Source: Oxalobacteraceae bacterium | GTDB lineage: Bacteria > Pseudomonadota > Gammaproteobacteria > Burkholderiales > Burkholderiaceae_D | Assembly: GCA_021151485.1 (NCBI GenBank) | Contig: JAGKXB010000009.1 | Coordinates: forward strand, 1 to 64,000 | Reading direction: 5' to 3' | DNA length: 64,000 nucleotides | In this document: positions 29,664 through 39,325 of the stretch, in pieces | Layout: every line of letters starts with the position of its first letter | How positions within the stretch are numbered: the first letter of the stretch is position 1 | Notes under the pieces: generated by a model | The model's database searches: none | What the model saw: the letters and a program-made list of their open reading frames with translations, nothing else | What the model was told of the DNA's origin: nothing | Translations under genes and position numbers: made by a program

Positions 29664-29827
29664 ATAAAAATAAAAAAGTGGAATTTAAGGAAATAAACGA
29701 GCAAGCCGAGGTAAGACTACACCGGCATTGACTGCCGTAGCTTGCGCTATATCAGAAGGTGGCAAATTACGTAATTGCGCCAACGTCGCGCCAATGCACG
29801 GCAATTGTTCTGGACTGTTGGGCTGAT
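29634..29827 (-). repeat. Copy A of duplicated tatD-comEC junction
   Basis: This block, running from comEC codons 1-10 through the intergenic gap into the last 45 or so codons of tatD, is repeated at 31041-31255. Here comEC is complete and tatD is only a 3' fragment (a pseudogene remnant). In the other copy tatD is complete and comEC is cut. The copies differ by roughly a dozen substitutions and a few small indels. The ankyrin-like gene 29830-30858 lies between them, its stop codon touching the junction. Confidence 0.92.
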
Positions 29828-29829
29828 AA

Positions 29830-30858
29830 TTAAAATGAAGCATCATGGACTGGTGCTTGTCTTCGAGATTCTGCAGGACAAAGACCTACACAACACAAAA
29901 AGGACAATGCAGCCAAAACTAAGCTAGTAGACAATAGTGCACCCGCCGCTACAGCAGATGCCGCAGCTGTTTGACCCGGATTCATTCCTGTTTCAGAATT
30001 GCCATCGTTCGTGACGATATGGCCTACTAAACCAGCCGCAAAACTCGAAAAATAAATACTACCGGCAATAACAGGAAAATCAATATCAATAACCTTATCT
30101 AAAATACCCGTCGCAAATAGAGCGCCTAACCCGCCACCAATGATAGCCCCACCTTTTGCGCCCAGTAGAGCGGCCTCTATTGGGTCATAACTTGTATAGT
30201 AACTATGAAGAATGCTCGCACCAAGGTAACCCTCGATTGCAGCTGCAAAAGCCTCAATCCCACCTACTATTACCGCTGAGGATACAGCACGCTCAACTAG
30301 TGCATAAGAAGAATTCAGACAGACATCGACTCTCACTGGGTTATTTGATCGAACTGTTGAATCGGTAGTTGTATCTGCTCCGATTGTTTGTACATCGTTG
30401 GAAACATCATTGCCCTGAATCAATATACCAATGTCTGGCGTATAACCACGATTTGCCTCTATATCGTCGCCCGGGACATTGTTAATAGGTTGGTCATGGA
30501 TAGCCTTTAACTCATCCATCAACCAACCCTCTTGATTTGCTTGATTACATGAACACGGATTCGCCTTTTCTTCGCTGACTAAATGACGTGCGAACTCACG
30601 ATCACCCTGTTCTATTGCCACATCTAAGAAACGCTTGCCGTTGTTACCATCAATAGGGTCATTAATATCAAAACCAGCCGCTATCAGTGTCTGAACAAGT
30701 GTTATTTTTTTATTTGTATCATTACTACGCTCTTTAATTGCCTGTAATGCAAGATACGTAGAATTAGCACGATCTGATAAGGATGGCGATAAAGATAGCT
30801 CTGCTTGTGCCGAAAATCCAAACGAAGACAATGCTGAATAATTAATAGCAGAAAACAT
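29830..30858 (-). CDS. Ankyrin-like/glycine-zipper membrane protein, paralog 1
   Basis: I do not recognise a named family for this 342-residue protein. Residues about 35-100 look like two ankyrin-type repeats (KITLVQTLIAAGFDINDPID, FLDVAIEQGDREFARHLV), then GWLMDELKAIHD. A polar, variable linker of about 80 residues follows. The C-terminal 150 residues are hydrophobic and glycine-rich (SYDPIEAALLGAKGGAIIGG, then GNSETGMNPGQTAAASA), ending in a Cys-containing segment and a short polar tail. It is paralogous to 32048-33196 and 33521-34807. No Shine-Dalgarno is visible, but all three genes share a TGTNAAATAYT-like stretch just before ATG. A secreted or membrane-inserting effector is possible; this is inference. 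Confidence 0.75.
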   Translation of the reverse strand: MFSAINYSALSSFGFSAQAELSLSPSLSDRANSTYLALQAIKERSNDTNKKITLVQTLIAAGFDINDPIDGNNGKRFLDVAIEQGDREFARHLVSEEKANPCSCNQANQEGWLMDELKAIHDQPINNVPGDDIEANRGYTPDIGILIQGNDVSNDVQTIGADTTTDSTVRSNNPVRVDVCLNSSYALVERAVSSAVIVGGIEAFAAAIEGYLGASILHSYYTSYDPIEAALLGAKGGAIIGGGLGALFATGILDKVIDIDFPVIAGSIYFSSFAAGLVGHIVTNDGNSETGMNPGQTAAASAVAAGALLSTSLVLAALSFLCCVGLCPAESRRQAPVHDASF

Positions 30859-30990
30859 AATATTTTTACAATTTTTGAAATGAGAATTTTCAGAAAACTA
30901 AATGTAATTAAAAATAATCTAAATTTAGCTTTGTTAAAAAATATTATTACACAAACAATTAAAATGCATTAATAATAATATTTTTATCTG

Positions 30991-31038
30991 ACCACGCGCT
31001 TCGGTGGCACCGATGCCAGATAGCAAGGTATGGATGGG
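30991..31038. repeat. Fragment of the patatin gene
   Basis: The first 39 bases are identical to 34951-34989 inside the patatin gene, in the same orientation, and the next few also match partly. It is a non-functional scar about 130 bases upstream of the ankyrin-like paralog 1 start. In the patatin gene the matching segment lies about 145 bases upstream of paralog 3, so paralog 1 was probably copied together with its upstream flank. Confidence 0.9.
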
Positions 31039-31040
31039 AT

Positions 31041-31255
31041 CAGCACAAAACCAATGATGGCACTGCGCATATCAATTCAGTTTTAAAAAGATAGAAATGG
31101 AATTTAAGGAAATAAACGAGTTAAACGAGCAAGCCGAGGTAAGACTACACCGGCATTGACTGCCGTAGCTTGCGCTATCTCAGAGGGAGACATATTACGT
31201 AATTGCGCCAACGCAGCACCGATGCACGGCAATTGTTCTGGACTGTTGGGCTGAT
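31041..31255 (-). repeat. Copy B of duplicated tatD-comEC junction
   Basis: This is the partner of 29634-29827. It contains the 3' end of the intact tatD gene, the short intergenic gap and the first ten codons of comEC (31041-31070), which then break off into the patatin-derived fragment. It shows that tatD and comEC were adjacent before the ankyrin-like gene came to lie between them. Confidence 0.92.
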
Positions 31256-31907
31256 TCAATCCATGCAACCACGCTGGCGCGCCATCCGGTGCGTCGGTTT
31301 CCAGGACGATGCTACCTAACGGTAACTGGACAGCCAAGCGTCTAATTTGCAATGCACGAGAGAATGTCATCGCACCGCCAAAACCCAGCTTGAAACCAAG
31401 CCGTATAAATTCTTCCGCTTGTTGAAAACTGCCATTAAAAGCATGCGCAATCCCACCTGGCACACGAATACGCCGCAAATATTTCAATATCAAATCCTGC
31501 GAACGCCGCACATGCAGCAAGACTGGCAAGTCAAACTCACGTGCAATTTTGAGTTGTTCTACGTAAAAATGTTCCTGCTTTTCACGCATTGCTGGCGTGC
31601 ATAACGCTGGAATAAAGAAATCCAAGCCAATTTCACCCATTGCAACAAAACGCGGATCTTGCAAAGCTGCTGAAACAGCCGCATGCAAAGCATGCAAGTC
31701 ACTTTCCTCCGCTTGCGGTACAAACATGGGATGTATTCCCAGTGCATAGACAGCATTGTGCGATTGATGCGCTAACTTTGCGACTGTTGAAAAATTGGCT
31801 TTTTCCAGCGCAGGAATGACAATCCACACCACGCCCTGCTGCGCTGCATAATCGGCAGCGCCAGCTAATACAGGGGCATCAAGATGGCAATGGGTGTCTA
31901 TCCACAT
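31104..31907 (-). CDS. TatD family metal-dependent hydrolase
   Basis: The 267-residue TIM-barrel protein begins MWIDTHCHLDAPVL with the metal-binding HxH pair. GEIGLDFF supplies the glutamate, PVLLHVRRS and GGIAHAFNGS the histidines, and VLETDAPDGAP the aspartate. Family members are 3'-5' DNases or D-aminoacyl-tRNA deacylase-like hydrolases. The frame can begin at a TTG eight codons earlier, but the conserved N-terminus supports the ATG. Its 3' end lies in a duplicated block. It has an ankyrin-like paralog on each side. Confidence 0.93.
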   Translation of the reverse strand: MWIDTHCHLDAPVLAGAADYAAQQGVVWIVIPALEKANFSTVAKLAHQSHNAVYALGIHPMFVPQAEESDLHALHAAVSAALQDPRFVAMGEIGLDFFIPALCTPAMREKQEHFYVEQLKIAREFDLPVLLHVRRSQDLILKYLRRIRVPGGIAHAFNGSFQQAEEFIRLGFKLGFGGAMTFSRALQIRRLAVQLPLGSIVLETDAPDGAPAWLHGLNQPNSPEQLPCIGAALAQLRNMSPSEIAQATAVNAGVVLPRLARLTRLFP

Positions 31908-32047
31908 GGTTGTTTTTTGAAATTTAAACAACCTCTACACACCAGCACGAGTTTGGTGGCAAAAATAAAAGAAAAAACAAGCTCGTTTAACAACAATTAA
32001 AAATTATTAACGATGATTAAATAATGGCATTTATTTCAAGAATATCA

Positions 32048-33196
32048 CTACACCGTATAGGAATCTACTGGCTGTCTTCTTTGAGCCGACGTTGAAGAAC
32101 TACCACCTAGAGCCAAGCAAATTGGCACTGCAATACAAAATGCACCACCAATACCGACACCTAACGTAACACTTCCTAAGGCAAATGAAGCAGCTGTTTG
32201 ACCTAAATTCATAGTTGTTTCAGAACTGCCCTGATTCATGACTCCGTAGCCTACTAAACCCATTGCTACACACATAGCAACATCACGAATAGCATTACTA
32301 TGCTTATTCTGATTAGAATTTCCTGCATCACTAGTCAACAAACCAGCAGCATACGGCCCAACGATTAGCCCTACCGTGCTACCAAGGATCGCTCCACCGA
32401 TTGCCCCCATTCGAGTCGCTTCCATAGGGTCATAGCTTTGATAGTAATGTTGAAGAATAGCGGCACCAGTATAGCCACTCAATGCGCTAACAGCGCTACT
32501 GAATCCACCAGAAATTACTCCGCCAGCTAGAGAGGCACCAACACAACAGGGTAAACGTGAATTCTCAGTGCTTGCTAGATTATTTTGTTGAGTGGCTACT
32601 GTGTCATTTGCTCTATTTTCATCTGACTGGACAGGAGAAAAACCTCTCCATGCCAGCATTTGACCAAATGTGGATTTTTTTTGCTCCTCATGAAAAACAC
32701 TGCTTGGTTGAGCATTAGTTCTATTCATAGCGGAACGTATCGTTGACGAAAACGAGGTACCTGATCCATTTGCCACCCAACTTGCAGTTGCAGAATCGTG
32801 ATGACCACTAGCACTACCTATTTCTATATCACTTTGTCTAAAAACCGCATCACTAGATTTTTCTTTGTTCGGTAGCAACCAGGAGTTTTTGTTTACCTCC
32901 CGACATGAGTTCTGAGTCGCCCCATATTTTATTAAAGCTTGTACAAATTCATAATCACTCTGCTCAATTGCCACGTCTAGCAAACACATCTCGTTGCCGT
33001 CAATATCAATCTTTTGATTAATATCAAAACCTTTCTCTAGTAATGTAGTTACAACTGCTATCTTCTTAGAGGTAGTGTTGCTCCTTTGATAGATTGTATC
33101 TAATGCCCTGAATGTCGATTTGGCGCTTGACGCTAAAGATGCTTTATACAGCGATGTGGAAGGTTGTGTTGACGTATTTGGCGAGATAGAAAACAT
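32048..33196 (-). CDS. Ankyrin-like/glycine-zipper membrane protein, paralog 2
   Basis: The 382-residue protein shares its layout with the two other paralogs. The start is similar to paralog 1 (MFSISPNTS versus MFSAINYS). An ankyrin-like part at residues about 35-105 includes KIAVVTTLLEKGFDINQKID and LLDVAIEQSDYEFVQALI. A Ser-rich variable linker of about 110 residues follows. The hydrophobic glycine-rich C-terminal half carries QSYDPMEATRMGAIGGAILG and SSETTMNLGQTAASFALG. Four or more helices can be drawn in that half. Function is unknown. The gene lacks a visible Shine-Dalgarno and lies between tatD and paralog 3 on the same strand. Confidence 0.75.
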   Translation of the reverse strand: MFSISPNTSTQPSTSLYKASLASSAKSTFRALDTIYQRSNTTSKKIAVVTTLLEKGFDINQKIDIDGNEMCLLDVAIEQSDYEFVQALIKYGATQNSCREVNKNSWLLPNKEKSSDAVFRQSDIEIGSASGHHDSATASWVANGSGTSFSSTIRSAMNRTNAQPSSVFHEEQKKSTFGQMLAWRGFSPVQSDENRANDTVATQQNNLASTENSRLPCCVGASLAGGVISGGFSSAVSALSGYTGAAILQHYYQSYDPMEATRMGAIGGAILGSTVGLIVGPYAAGLLTSDAGNSNQNKHSNAIRDVAMCVAMGLVGYGVMNQGSSETTMNLGQTAASFALGSVTLGVGIGGAFCIAVPICLALGGSSSTSAQRRQPVDSYTV

Positions 33197-33380
33197 AGTA
33201 TTTTGACAACAAATATGGTTAAAAATATTATTATTTTACAAAGAATATGTATTTTACGGCAAAAACAACAAAGAACCATTGATTGTTGCAATTTTAATAT
33301 TTTTATATTGACAATTATAGATAATAGTTAAAGTCTAAAACGACGATTAAAAGAACGCCAATCCAATTCCCATAGCACGT

Positions 33381-33427
33381 GCTGATCGCCCACCAACAAC
33401 GCCACTATTACATCGAAATATTCTTTG
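33381..33427. repeat. Diverged fragment of comEC
   Basis: These 47 bases align without gaps to 28903-28949 inside comEC, with clear but imperfect identity (roughly four in five bases by eye). The fragment lies between ankyrin-like paralogs 2 and 3 and is non-coding. It suggests an older duplication that included comEC. Nothing else is seen in the gap from 33197 to 33520. Confidence 0.75.
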
Positions 33428-33520
33428 TTTAGCAAAAGCGAAAAAATCCGCTCTCAGATTACTTTCATCATAAAAAACTGGTCAACAAACGGTATTACAC
33501 CATTGCATCGGTTAATTGTT

Positions 33521-34807
33521 TCAGTGTTGTCTTTCTTGAGGACAAGCAGTCAAACACCATATGATGGGCGCCCCAAAACATGCTGCAGTACAAACTACCG
33601 GGATAAGTGCAACAGCCGCTGCCGCACCACCTACACCAAATGACCAAATTGTTTGGTTAAAATTCATGTCTGTTCCAGAATGAGCAAAATTCATGATTTG
33701 ATATCCCAGCAAACCACCCGCTGTAGTCACAGGAATCACTGCACCAATCGTAATGGCCGTCGCGCCAAAAAATCGAACAACACTGCCAGGCCTAGATAAC
33801 AATAAAGAGGGTGCAGCCACTCCTCCCAATAAAGTACCAATCGCCCCACCACCCAACATACCCATTCTTATCGCTTCGACCGTATCAAAGTTTCCATACC
33901 CCAAACGTTGAATAATCGTAACGCCAGCATAGCCAACCAGCGCATTTAGACCAGCCTCGAAGCTGCCTAAAAGCACCCCACCCAATATGGAAGAAGTCAT
34001 GCCTAGCGACACCGTTGAAATACAATCTAATTGTTTATTCATTATTTGTTCCGCACAGTTGCGCGGCACAGGGAGCGATACCAGACTTGTATTTTCCCTA
34101 TTAGTTGCTCTCTGATTAATATGAGGGTTAGATGAAGATGGCGATGGAGTATTCACTACTACAGCCAAAGTAGTTGTCATATCACTCACTACATTGACTT
34201 GCTCAGGAACCAATACTGATACTAATCTTGCCGTCGGTACAGTTAATCTATGTTGGTTGGGTCCTCCGTTTATTCGTTCACTAAAAGACGGGTGAGCATC
34301 TAGAACACGTTGACCAACATGAAAGTCTGATCGGTCATTCAAACCAGTTTCTATATCATTGCGTTGATGATGCACAACTTCATGGCAACTATCATCTACA
34401 TCACTATCAAAATACTCTGTAAATTGTTCATAAGTCTGCGTCAGCCAACCAGAATAAGTGTGCGTGCGGCTGTAAATAGCCTCTAAGTCATCCATAAACC
34501 AAATTTGTTGACTTTCTTGATCACATAAATTTGGATTCGCTCCTTTATCCTCAACCAAATAATTTGCAAAGGAATAATCACGCTGCCTGACTACTCCATC
34601 CAACAAACGTTGCGATTTATTATCAAAAACAATCTCTTGATTAATATCAAAACCAAGATTCAGCAACCCCTGCACACATGCTTTTTTTTCATCTATCGTG
34701 CCGTTACGCAGATAAATTCTATGTAATGCCTCACATGTAGACTCAACATCTAACCCTAAGGATGTTCGCGGTTTATAGGCAGGAGTATGCAAACGCAAAA
34801 AATCCAT
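33521..34807 (-). CDS. Ankyrin-like/glycine-zipper membrane protein, paralog 3
   Basis: This is the longest member (428 residues) of the three-gene family. The ankyrin-like part at residues about 25-115 includes KKACVQGLLNLGFDINQEIV and LLDGVVRQRDYSFANYLVED, then IWFMDDLEAIYSR. The linker of about 150 residues is polar. The C-terminal hydrophobic half has the shared signatures GNFDTVEAIRMGMLGGGAIG and HSGTDMNFNQTIWSFGVGG and is rich in Gly, Ala and Val. It begins 20 bases after the patatin stop codon on the same strand, so the two may share a transcript. Function is unknown; a membrane-active effector is one possibility. Confidence 0.75.
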   Translation of the reverse strand: MDFLRLHTPAYKPRTSLGLDVESTCEALHRIYLRNGTIDEKKACVQGLLNLGFDINQEIVFDNKSQRLLDGVVRQRDYSFANYLVEDKGANPNLCDQESQQIWFMDDLEAIYSRTHTYSGWLTQTYEQFTEYFDSDVDDSCHEVVHHQRNDIETGLNDRSDFHVGQRVLDAHPSFSERINGGPNQHRLTVPTARLVSVLVPEQVNVVSDMTTTLAVVVNTPSPSSSNPHINQRATNRENTSLVSLPVPRNCAEQIMNKQLDCISTVSLGMTSSILGGVLLGSFEAGLNALVGYAGVTIIQRLGYGNFDTVEAIRMGMLGGGAIGTLLGGVAAPSLLLSRPGSVVRFFGATAITIGAVIPVTTAGGLLGYQIMNFAHSGTDMNFNQTIWSFGVGGAAAAVALIPVVCTAACFGAPIIWCLTACPQERQH

Positions 34808-34827
34808 AATATTTAACAGTCTTTATA

Positions 34828-36003
34828 CTAAAACGACGATTCAAAAAAACTCAGCACATCAGCGCGACGTGCCAACGTATCTTTTTGAGCAAGCTGGATT
34901 AACTCACAAGTGTAGCTAGATTCAAATAGCAAATAGGAAGCCAATACTGCACCACGCGCTTCGGTGGCACCGATGCCAGATAGCAAGGTTCTGATGGGAA
35001 GCGGCAAACTGCTCACATGGCGACTGGCAATATCATCCAAACGTTCAGATGGTGCGATGACGAGAAGATCGACTTTACGCAATGGCATTTTGTCTCTCAA
35101 CGCATCAGGCACCATAGATAAAGTCGCATTGATACGCGTTAAACGTTCAATATCTACCGCCAGACTATCCAAAAAAATACTGGACATCGCATGCCCTGCA
35201 ATTTGCGCCAAACTGGGGTATTGGCTAGGAATAGAAACATCCCGTGCTGGTTCCACCAAACGTCCGGCGCCGACCACCAACACTTTGCTCGCCCCCAAGT
35301 GAATTGCCGGCGAAATCGGTGCTAGTTGCCGCATGGAACCATCACCACAATATTCACGCTGTCCATCACAAAACAAAGGTATTGCGGGAAAAATAAAGGG
35401 GATAGCTGATGAAGCAAGCAAATGCTCAATACCAATCTGATCTTTTAACGCGATACGCTGCATCCTGGCCCAAGGAGCAATATCGCTAGCAGTTTGGTAA
35501 AAAGTAATGTGTTGCCCTGCAGTATAAGACGATACAGATACGGCTAATGCATGCAACGATCGGCGTGACAACGCTTGATCCAGACGCGGCAAATCTAACA
35601 TCCGATGTAGCAAACCTACCAAAGGCGTGTTATCTAACAATGCATTGGGAGGTGAGGCATGCCATTTCCGCAACAACCAACCAAAAGATAACAAAGACAA
35701 CCACTTCGCACCCGAACGTATAACACCAAGAGAATCAGCGCGATAAACCTGCTCCACAGTAAGATTCTCCCAAACATGCAGAATCTTCGAAACAGCACTT
35801 GAAAAATTTTCAGAATAACAAGCCAATGCTGTTGCATTAATTGCACCAGCCGAGGTACCACAAATAATATCGAACGGATTGCGTTTAGCCGGCCAACCAG
35901 CATCGCACAAAATCGAATTAATTGCCTGCAAAACGCCCACTTGATATGCTGCTCGTGCCCCACCGCCACTTAATACAAGACCTGTTTTTTGTAAGTTTTC
36001 CAT
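34828..36003 (-). CDS. Patatin-like phospholipase
   Basis: The 391-residue protein carries the patatin catalytic dyad motifs: the oxyanion loop LSGGGARAAYQVG near residue 12, the nucleophile serine in ICGTSAGAINAT near residue 48, and the aspartate in YCGDGSMRQLAP. Patatins hydrolyse acyl esters of phospholipids. No signal peptide is seen, so it is either cytoplasmic or exported by a specialised system. A 48-bp copy of part of this gene lies at 30991-31038. It sits upstream of ankyrin-like paralog 3. Confidence 0.9.
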   Translation of the reverse strand: MENLQKTGLVLSGGGARAAYQVGVLQAINSILCDAGWPAKRNPFDIICGTSAGAINATALACYSENFSSAVSKILHVWENLTVEQVYRADSLGVIRSGAKWLSLLSFGWLLRKWHASPPNALLDNTPLVGLLHRMLDLPRLDQALSRRSLHALAVSVSSYTAGQHITFYQTASDIAPWARMQRIALKDQIGIEHLLASSAIPFIFPAIPLFCDGQREYCGDGSMRQLAPISPAIHLGASKVLVVGAGRLVEPARDVSIPSQYPSLAQIAGHAMSSIFLDSLAVDIERLTRINATLSMVPDALRDKMPLRKVDLLVIAPSERLDDIASRHVSSLPLPIRTLLSGIGATEARGAVLASYLLFESSYTCELIQLAQKDTLARRADVLSFFESSF

Positions 36004-36061
36004 TCTGCAAGAGTCGCCAGATAATCAGAAATATGTTTCATATATACATTGCATACCCATA

Positions 36062-36090
36062 AAAAAAACGGATATAAAATCCGTTTTTTT
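36062..36090. terminator. Bidirectional-looking terminator between adk and patatin genes
   Basis: A perfect stem AAAAAAACGGAT/ATCCGTTTTTTT with a five-base loop is flanked by A- and T-runs, so it can work on both strands. On the minus strand it follows adk, about 40 bases after the stop codon. Confidence 0.85.
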
Positions 36091-36131
36091 ATGTATTTAA
36101 TCTATCTGCTTAATATTGATAATTTATTAAA

Positions 36132-36872
<741 letters not shown>

Positions 36873-36876
36873 TTAT

Positions 36877-37635
36877 TCATTTAAAGAATTGCTGCGTACG
36901 CAACAAATCTTCTATCGTATCGACACCAGCTGCAGGTGCTGTCTGTGTCACATGGACAGCAATCGGGTAGCCATGCCACAAAACACGTAATTGCTCTAAA
37001 GCTTCAATTTGTTCAATCGGCGCAAGCTGCAACCTAGGATAGGTTTGTAAAAAAGCGTTGCGATACGCATACAAACCAATATGGCGTAAAAAAGGCGTTT
37101 GCGTATTATCAGAATTTTGCGCATAACCATCACGATGCCAAGGAATGGTTGCGCGTGAAAAATACAATGCCCTGCTCGCTTTATCCAGTACCACTTTGAC
37201 GATGTTCGGATTGCTAACATCGGCAAAATCATGAATCGCATGCGCAGCGGTCGCCATCGGTACAGTATCGCTAATCAACGCTGCTGTGGCAGCAATCAAA
37301 GCAGGGTCGATCAAAGGTTCGTCGCCTTGCACGTTGACGATTACTTCATTCGTAGCCAATCTCAAAGCAAGTGCAACTTCTGCAATTCTGTCCGTGCCAG
37401 ACGGATGCTCCCCACGTGTTAACGATACCTGTACACCGTGTTGCTGACAGGCATCCACAATACTCGCATGATCGGTCGCAACCACAACGCGCGCAGCACC
37501 AGATTGTGCTGCACGTTCAGCAACCCGCACCACCATCGGTTTACCACCTAAATCAGCCAACGGCTTATTAGGCAAACGCGTGGATGCCAAGCGTGCAGGA
37601 ATGATGACGCTAAAAGGTAAGGGTAATGAAGACAT
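36877..37635 (-). CDS. kdsB: 3-deoxy-manno-octulosonate cytidylyltransferase
   Basis: KdsB activates Kdo with CTP for lipopolysaccharide core synthesis. The 252-residue protein begins with the nucleotidyltransferase signature [47 protein letters not shown] and the C-terminal [27 protein letters not shown] (quoted in part) are typical. It lies in lpxK-Trm112-kdsB-adk, an envelope-gene order common in Burkholderiales. Confidence 0.97.
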   Translation of the reverse strand: MSSLPLPFSVIIPARLASTRLPNKPLADLGGKPMVVRVAERAAQSGAARVVVATDHASIVDACQQHGVQVSLTRGEHPSGTDRIAEVALALRLATNEVIVNVQGDEPLIDPALIAATAALISDTVPMATAAHAIHDFADVSNPNIVKVVLDKASRALYFSRATIPWHRDGYAQNSDNTQTPFLRHIGLYAYRNAFLQTYPRLQLAPIEQIEALEQLRVLWHGYPIAVHVTQTAPAAGVDTIEDLLRTQQFFK

Positions 37636-37639
37636 GGAT

Positions 37640-37807
37640 TTAAGAACCCAATTCGCGCGCTTCGTCTATCCACATGATGGGAATGCCATCCCGAATCGGA
37701 TAAGCAAGCTTGTCAGCGCGGCAAATCAATTCCTGTGCTTGTTTATCGTGCTCCAAGGGTCCTTTGCAAAGAGGGCAAACTAAAATATCAAGCAAGTTGG
37801 CATCCAC
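37640..37807 (-). CDS. Trm112-family zinc ribbon protein
   Basis: The 55-residue protein (start [18 protein letters not shown]) is a typical bacterial Trm112/YcaR-like protein: CPLC, then [20 protein letters not shown]. One cysteine pair is clear and a third cysteine lies in LICR, so metal binding may be partial. The start is GTG at 37807 with GGAG seven bases upstream; it overlaps the lpxK stop by 20 bases. An ATG nearby is in another frame. The function in bacteria is unclear; it is always found beside lpxK and kdsB in this group. Confidence 0.88.
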   Translation of the reverse strand: MDANLLDILVCPLCKGPLEHDKQAQELICRADKLAYPIRDGIPIMWIDEARELGS

Positions 37808-38840
37808 CAAGTTTCTCCAAAATTTGTGCAACCCAGACGTCGTCGATACATGCGGTGACAGGAAGCACCCACAGACGCGGATCATTTTTAAGTGACGAAA
37901 AATGGACGCATTTTACTGCATCCTTTTCGGTCATCAAAATGATATCGGATTGAATAGAGTCAAAAGAATACGCATCAAAATTATGATGATCCGGCAAAGC
38001 CACTTCCTGAAATGACAAGCCAGCATGGCGCAACATCGCAAAGAAACGCGCTGGATTTCCTATTCCAGCCACAGCAGTAATAGCAATAGATTTATTATCA
38101 ACCAATGCGCTTAAAGCCATCTTTTCTGAACGATCGCACAAATGCTCAACCGTCTGGCCAATTAATTGCATACAGACAAAACGATCGGCCTGCATATGCA
38201 TCGCTGTTGATAAAGATTGGGACAAAAAGGGAAATGTATCTGGCATTGCATTCACCACAACAAAATCGCTCTTGCGCGTCATCGGTTCTCGCAAAGGACC
38301 AGCTGGAAGCAAATAACCATTACCACTGCCACGTGTATCAAACAAAACGATTTCGATATCTCGCTGCAACGCATAATGCTGCAAACCATCATCTAAAACA
38401 ATTACATCCACATCAGGATGCGTCGCCAGCAAAGCACGACCAGCGGCCGCTCGATCAGACCCAACCACCACCGGACAATGGGTACGACGCGCGATCAACA
38501 GAGGTTCATCGCCAACCGAACTAGGTTTGGAATCTCTCCGTACATAACGCACAAAATTACCCTTGCTGCCATACCCACGCGAGACAACGCCAGGTGTATA
38601 ACCAGCCTGCTGTAATGCCTGTATGAGAAAAATCGTCAATGGCGTCTTACCCGTTCCACCAACAAAGATATTACCAACTACCACAACCGGCACTGGTAAA
38701 CGCGTCGATTTCAGCCAACCTTGAGCATACAACTGACGCCGCAAAGCGACTAGCATCCTCAATAAAAGTGAAATCGGAAGCAATAAATACGCAAACCATC
38801 CACGACGCATCCAATGTCGCATGAGTGCCGCTGCAATCAT
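37788..38840 (-). CDS. lpxK: Tetraacyldisaccharide 4'-kinase
   Basis: LpxK phosphorylates the 4' position of the lipid A disaccharide at the inner membrane. The 350-residue protein has an N-terminal membrane-associated helix ([20 protein letters not shown]), the P-loop [27 protein letters not shown] and [14 protein letters not shown]. Its start directly follows the exbD stop, so exbB-exbD-lpxK form one operon, as in many Burkholderiales. Confidence 0.96.
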   Translation of the reverse strand: MIAAALMRHWMRRGWFAYLLLPISLLLRMLVALRRQLYAQGWLKSTRLPVPVVVVGNIFVGGTGKTPLTIFLIQALQQAGYTPGVVSRGYGSKGNFVRYVRRDSKPSSVGDEPLLIARRTHCPVVVGSDRAAAGRALLATHPDVDVIVLDDGLQHYALQRDIEIVLFDTRGSGNGYLLPAGPLREPMTRKSDFVVVNAMPDTFPFLSQSLSTAMHMQADRFVCMQLIGQTVEHLCDRSEKMALSALVDNKSIAITAVAGIGNPARFFAMLRHAGLSFQEVALPDHHNFDAYSFDSIQSDIILMTEKDAVKCVHFSSLKNDPRLWVLPVTACIDDVWVAQILEKLGGCQLA

Positions 38841-39311
38841 TTATTTTTTATCACTGGTCTGTGCCGCAAACGTCACCTTGGTAAAACCGGCACTGCGTGC
38901 GGCTTCCAGAACGTTGATGACCTTTTGATGAACAGCTAGTGCATCGGCATTAATGATGACGAGAGGATCTTTTTTTGCGTTGTCTGGTTTTGTTATATTT
39001 TCTTTAGTGGCTTCAACGGACTCTTTGTTGGCAGCAAGTGTTAACTCCTTAGCCAAACCAGCAGCATCCGATGCAGCAACGCGTGTACCGTTAATCGCAT
39101 AATGACCTTTGGAATCGACTGTCACATTGATTTCATTGGGTTGCTCAAACGCTTGCTGCGCATCGGCCGTCGGCAATGTGACCGGCAGTTCGCTGAATTT
39201 GCTATACGTAGTAGTGATCATCAAAAAAATCAAAATCACTAGCAAGACGTCGATGAAAGGAATCAAATTGATTTCCGGTTCTTCACGTCCTTTACCTTTT
39301 TGAAAATTCAT
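38841..39311 (-). CDS. exbD: Biopolymer transport protein ExbD
   Basis: The 156-residue protein has a single N-terminal helix with the essential aspartate (INLIPFIDVLLVILIFLMIT) and a periplasmic C-terminal domain. It works with ExbB as a proton-driven motor for TonB-dependent uptake or a related process. Compared with short ExbD proteins the periplasmic part carries a Lys/Glu-rich insertion (NKESVEATKENITKPDNAKK) around residues 92-113. No tonB is adjacent. Confidence 0.94.
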   Translation of the reverse strand: MNFQKGKGREEPEINLIPFIDVLLVILIFLMITTTYSKFSELPVTLPTADAQQAFEQPNEINVTVDSKGHYAINGTRVAASDAAGLAKELTLAANKESVEATKENITKPDNAKKDPLVIINADALAVHQKVINVLEAARSAGFTKVTFAAQTSDKK

Positions 39312-39325
39312 GATGCAACCTAACC

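Noticed and set aside
37788..37885. Longer N-terminus for the Trm112-like protein
   Set aside because: The extra codons lie inside lpxK and are not conserved; a GTG with a good ribosome-binding site gives the normal 55-residue protein.
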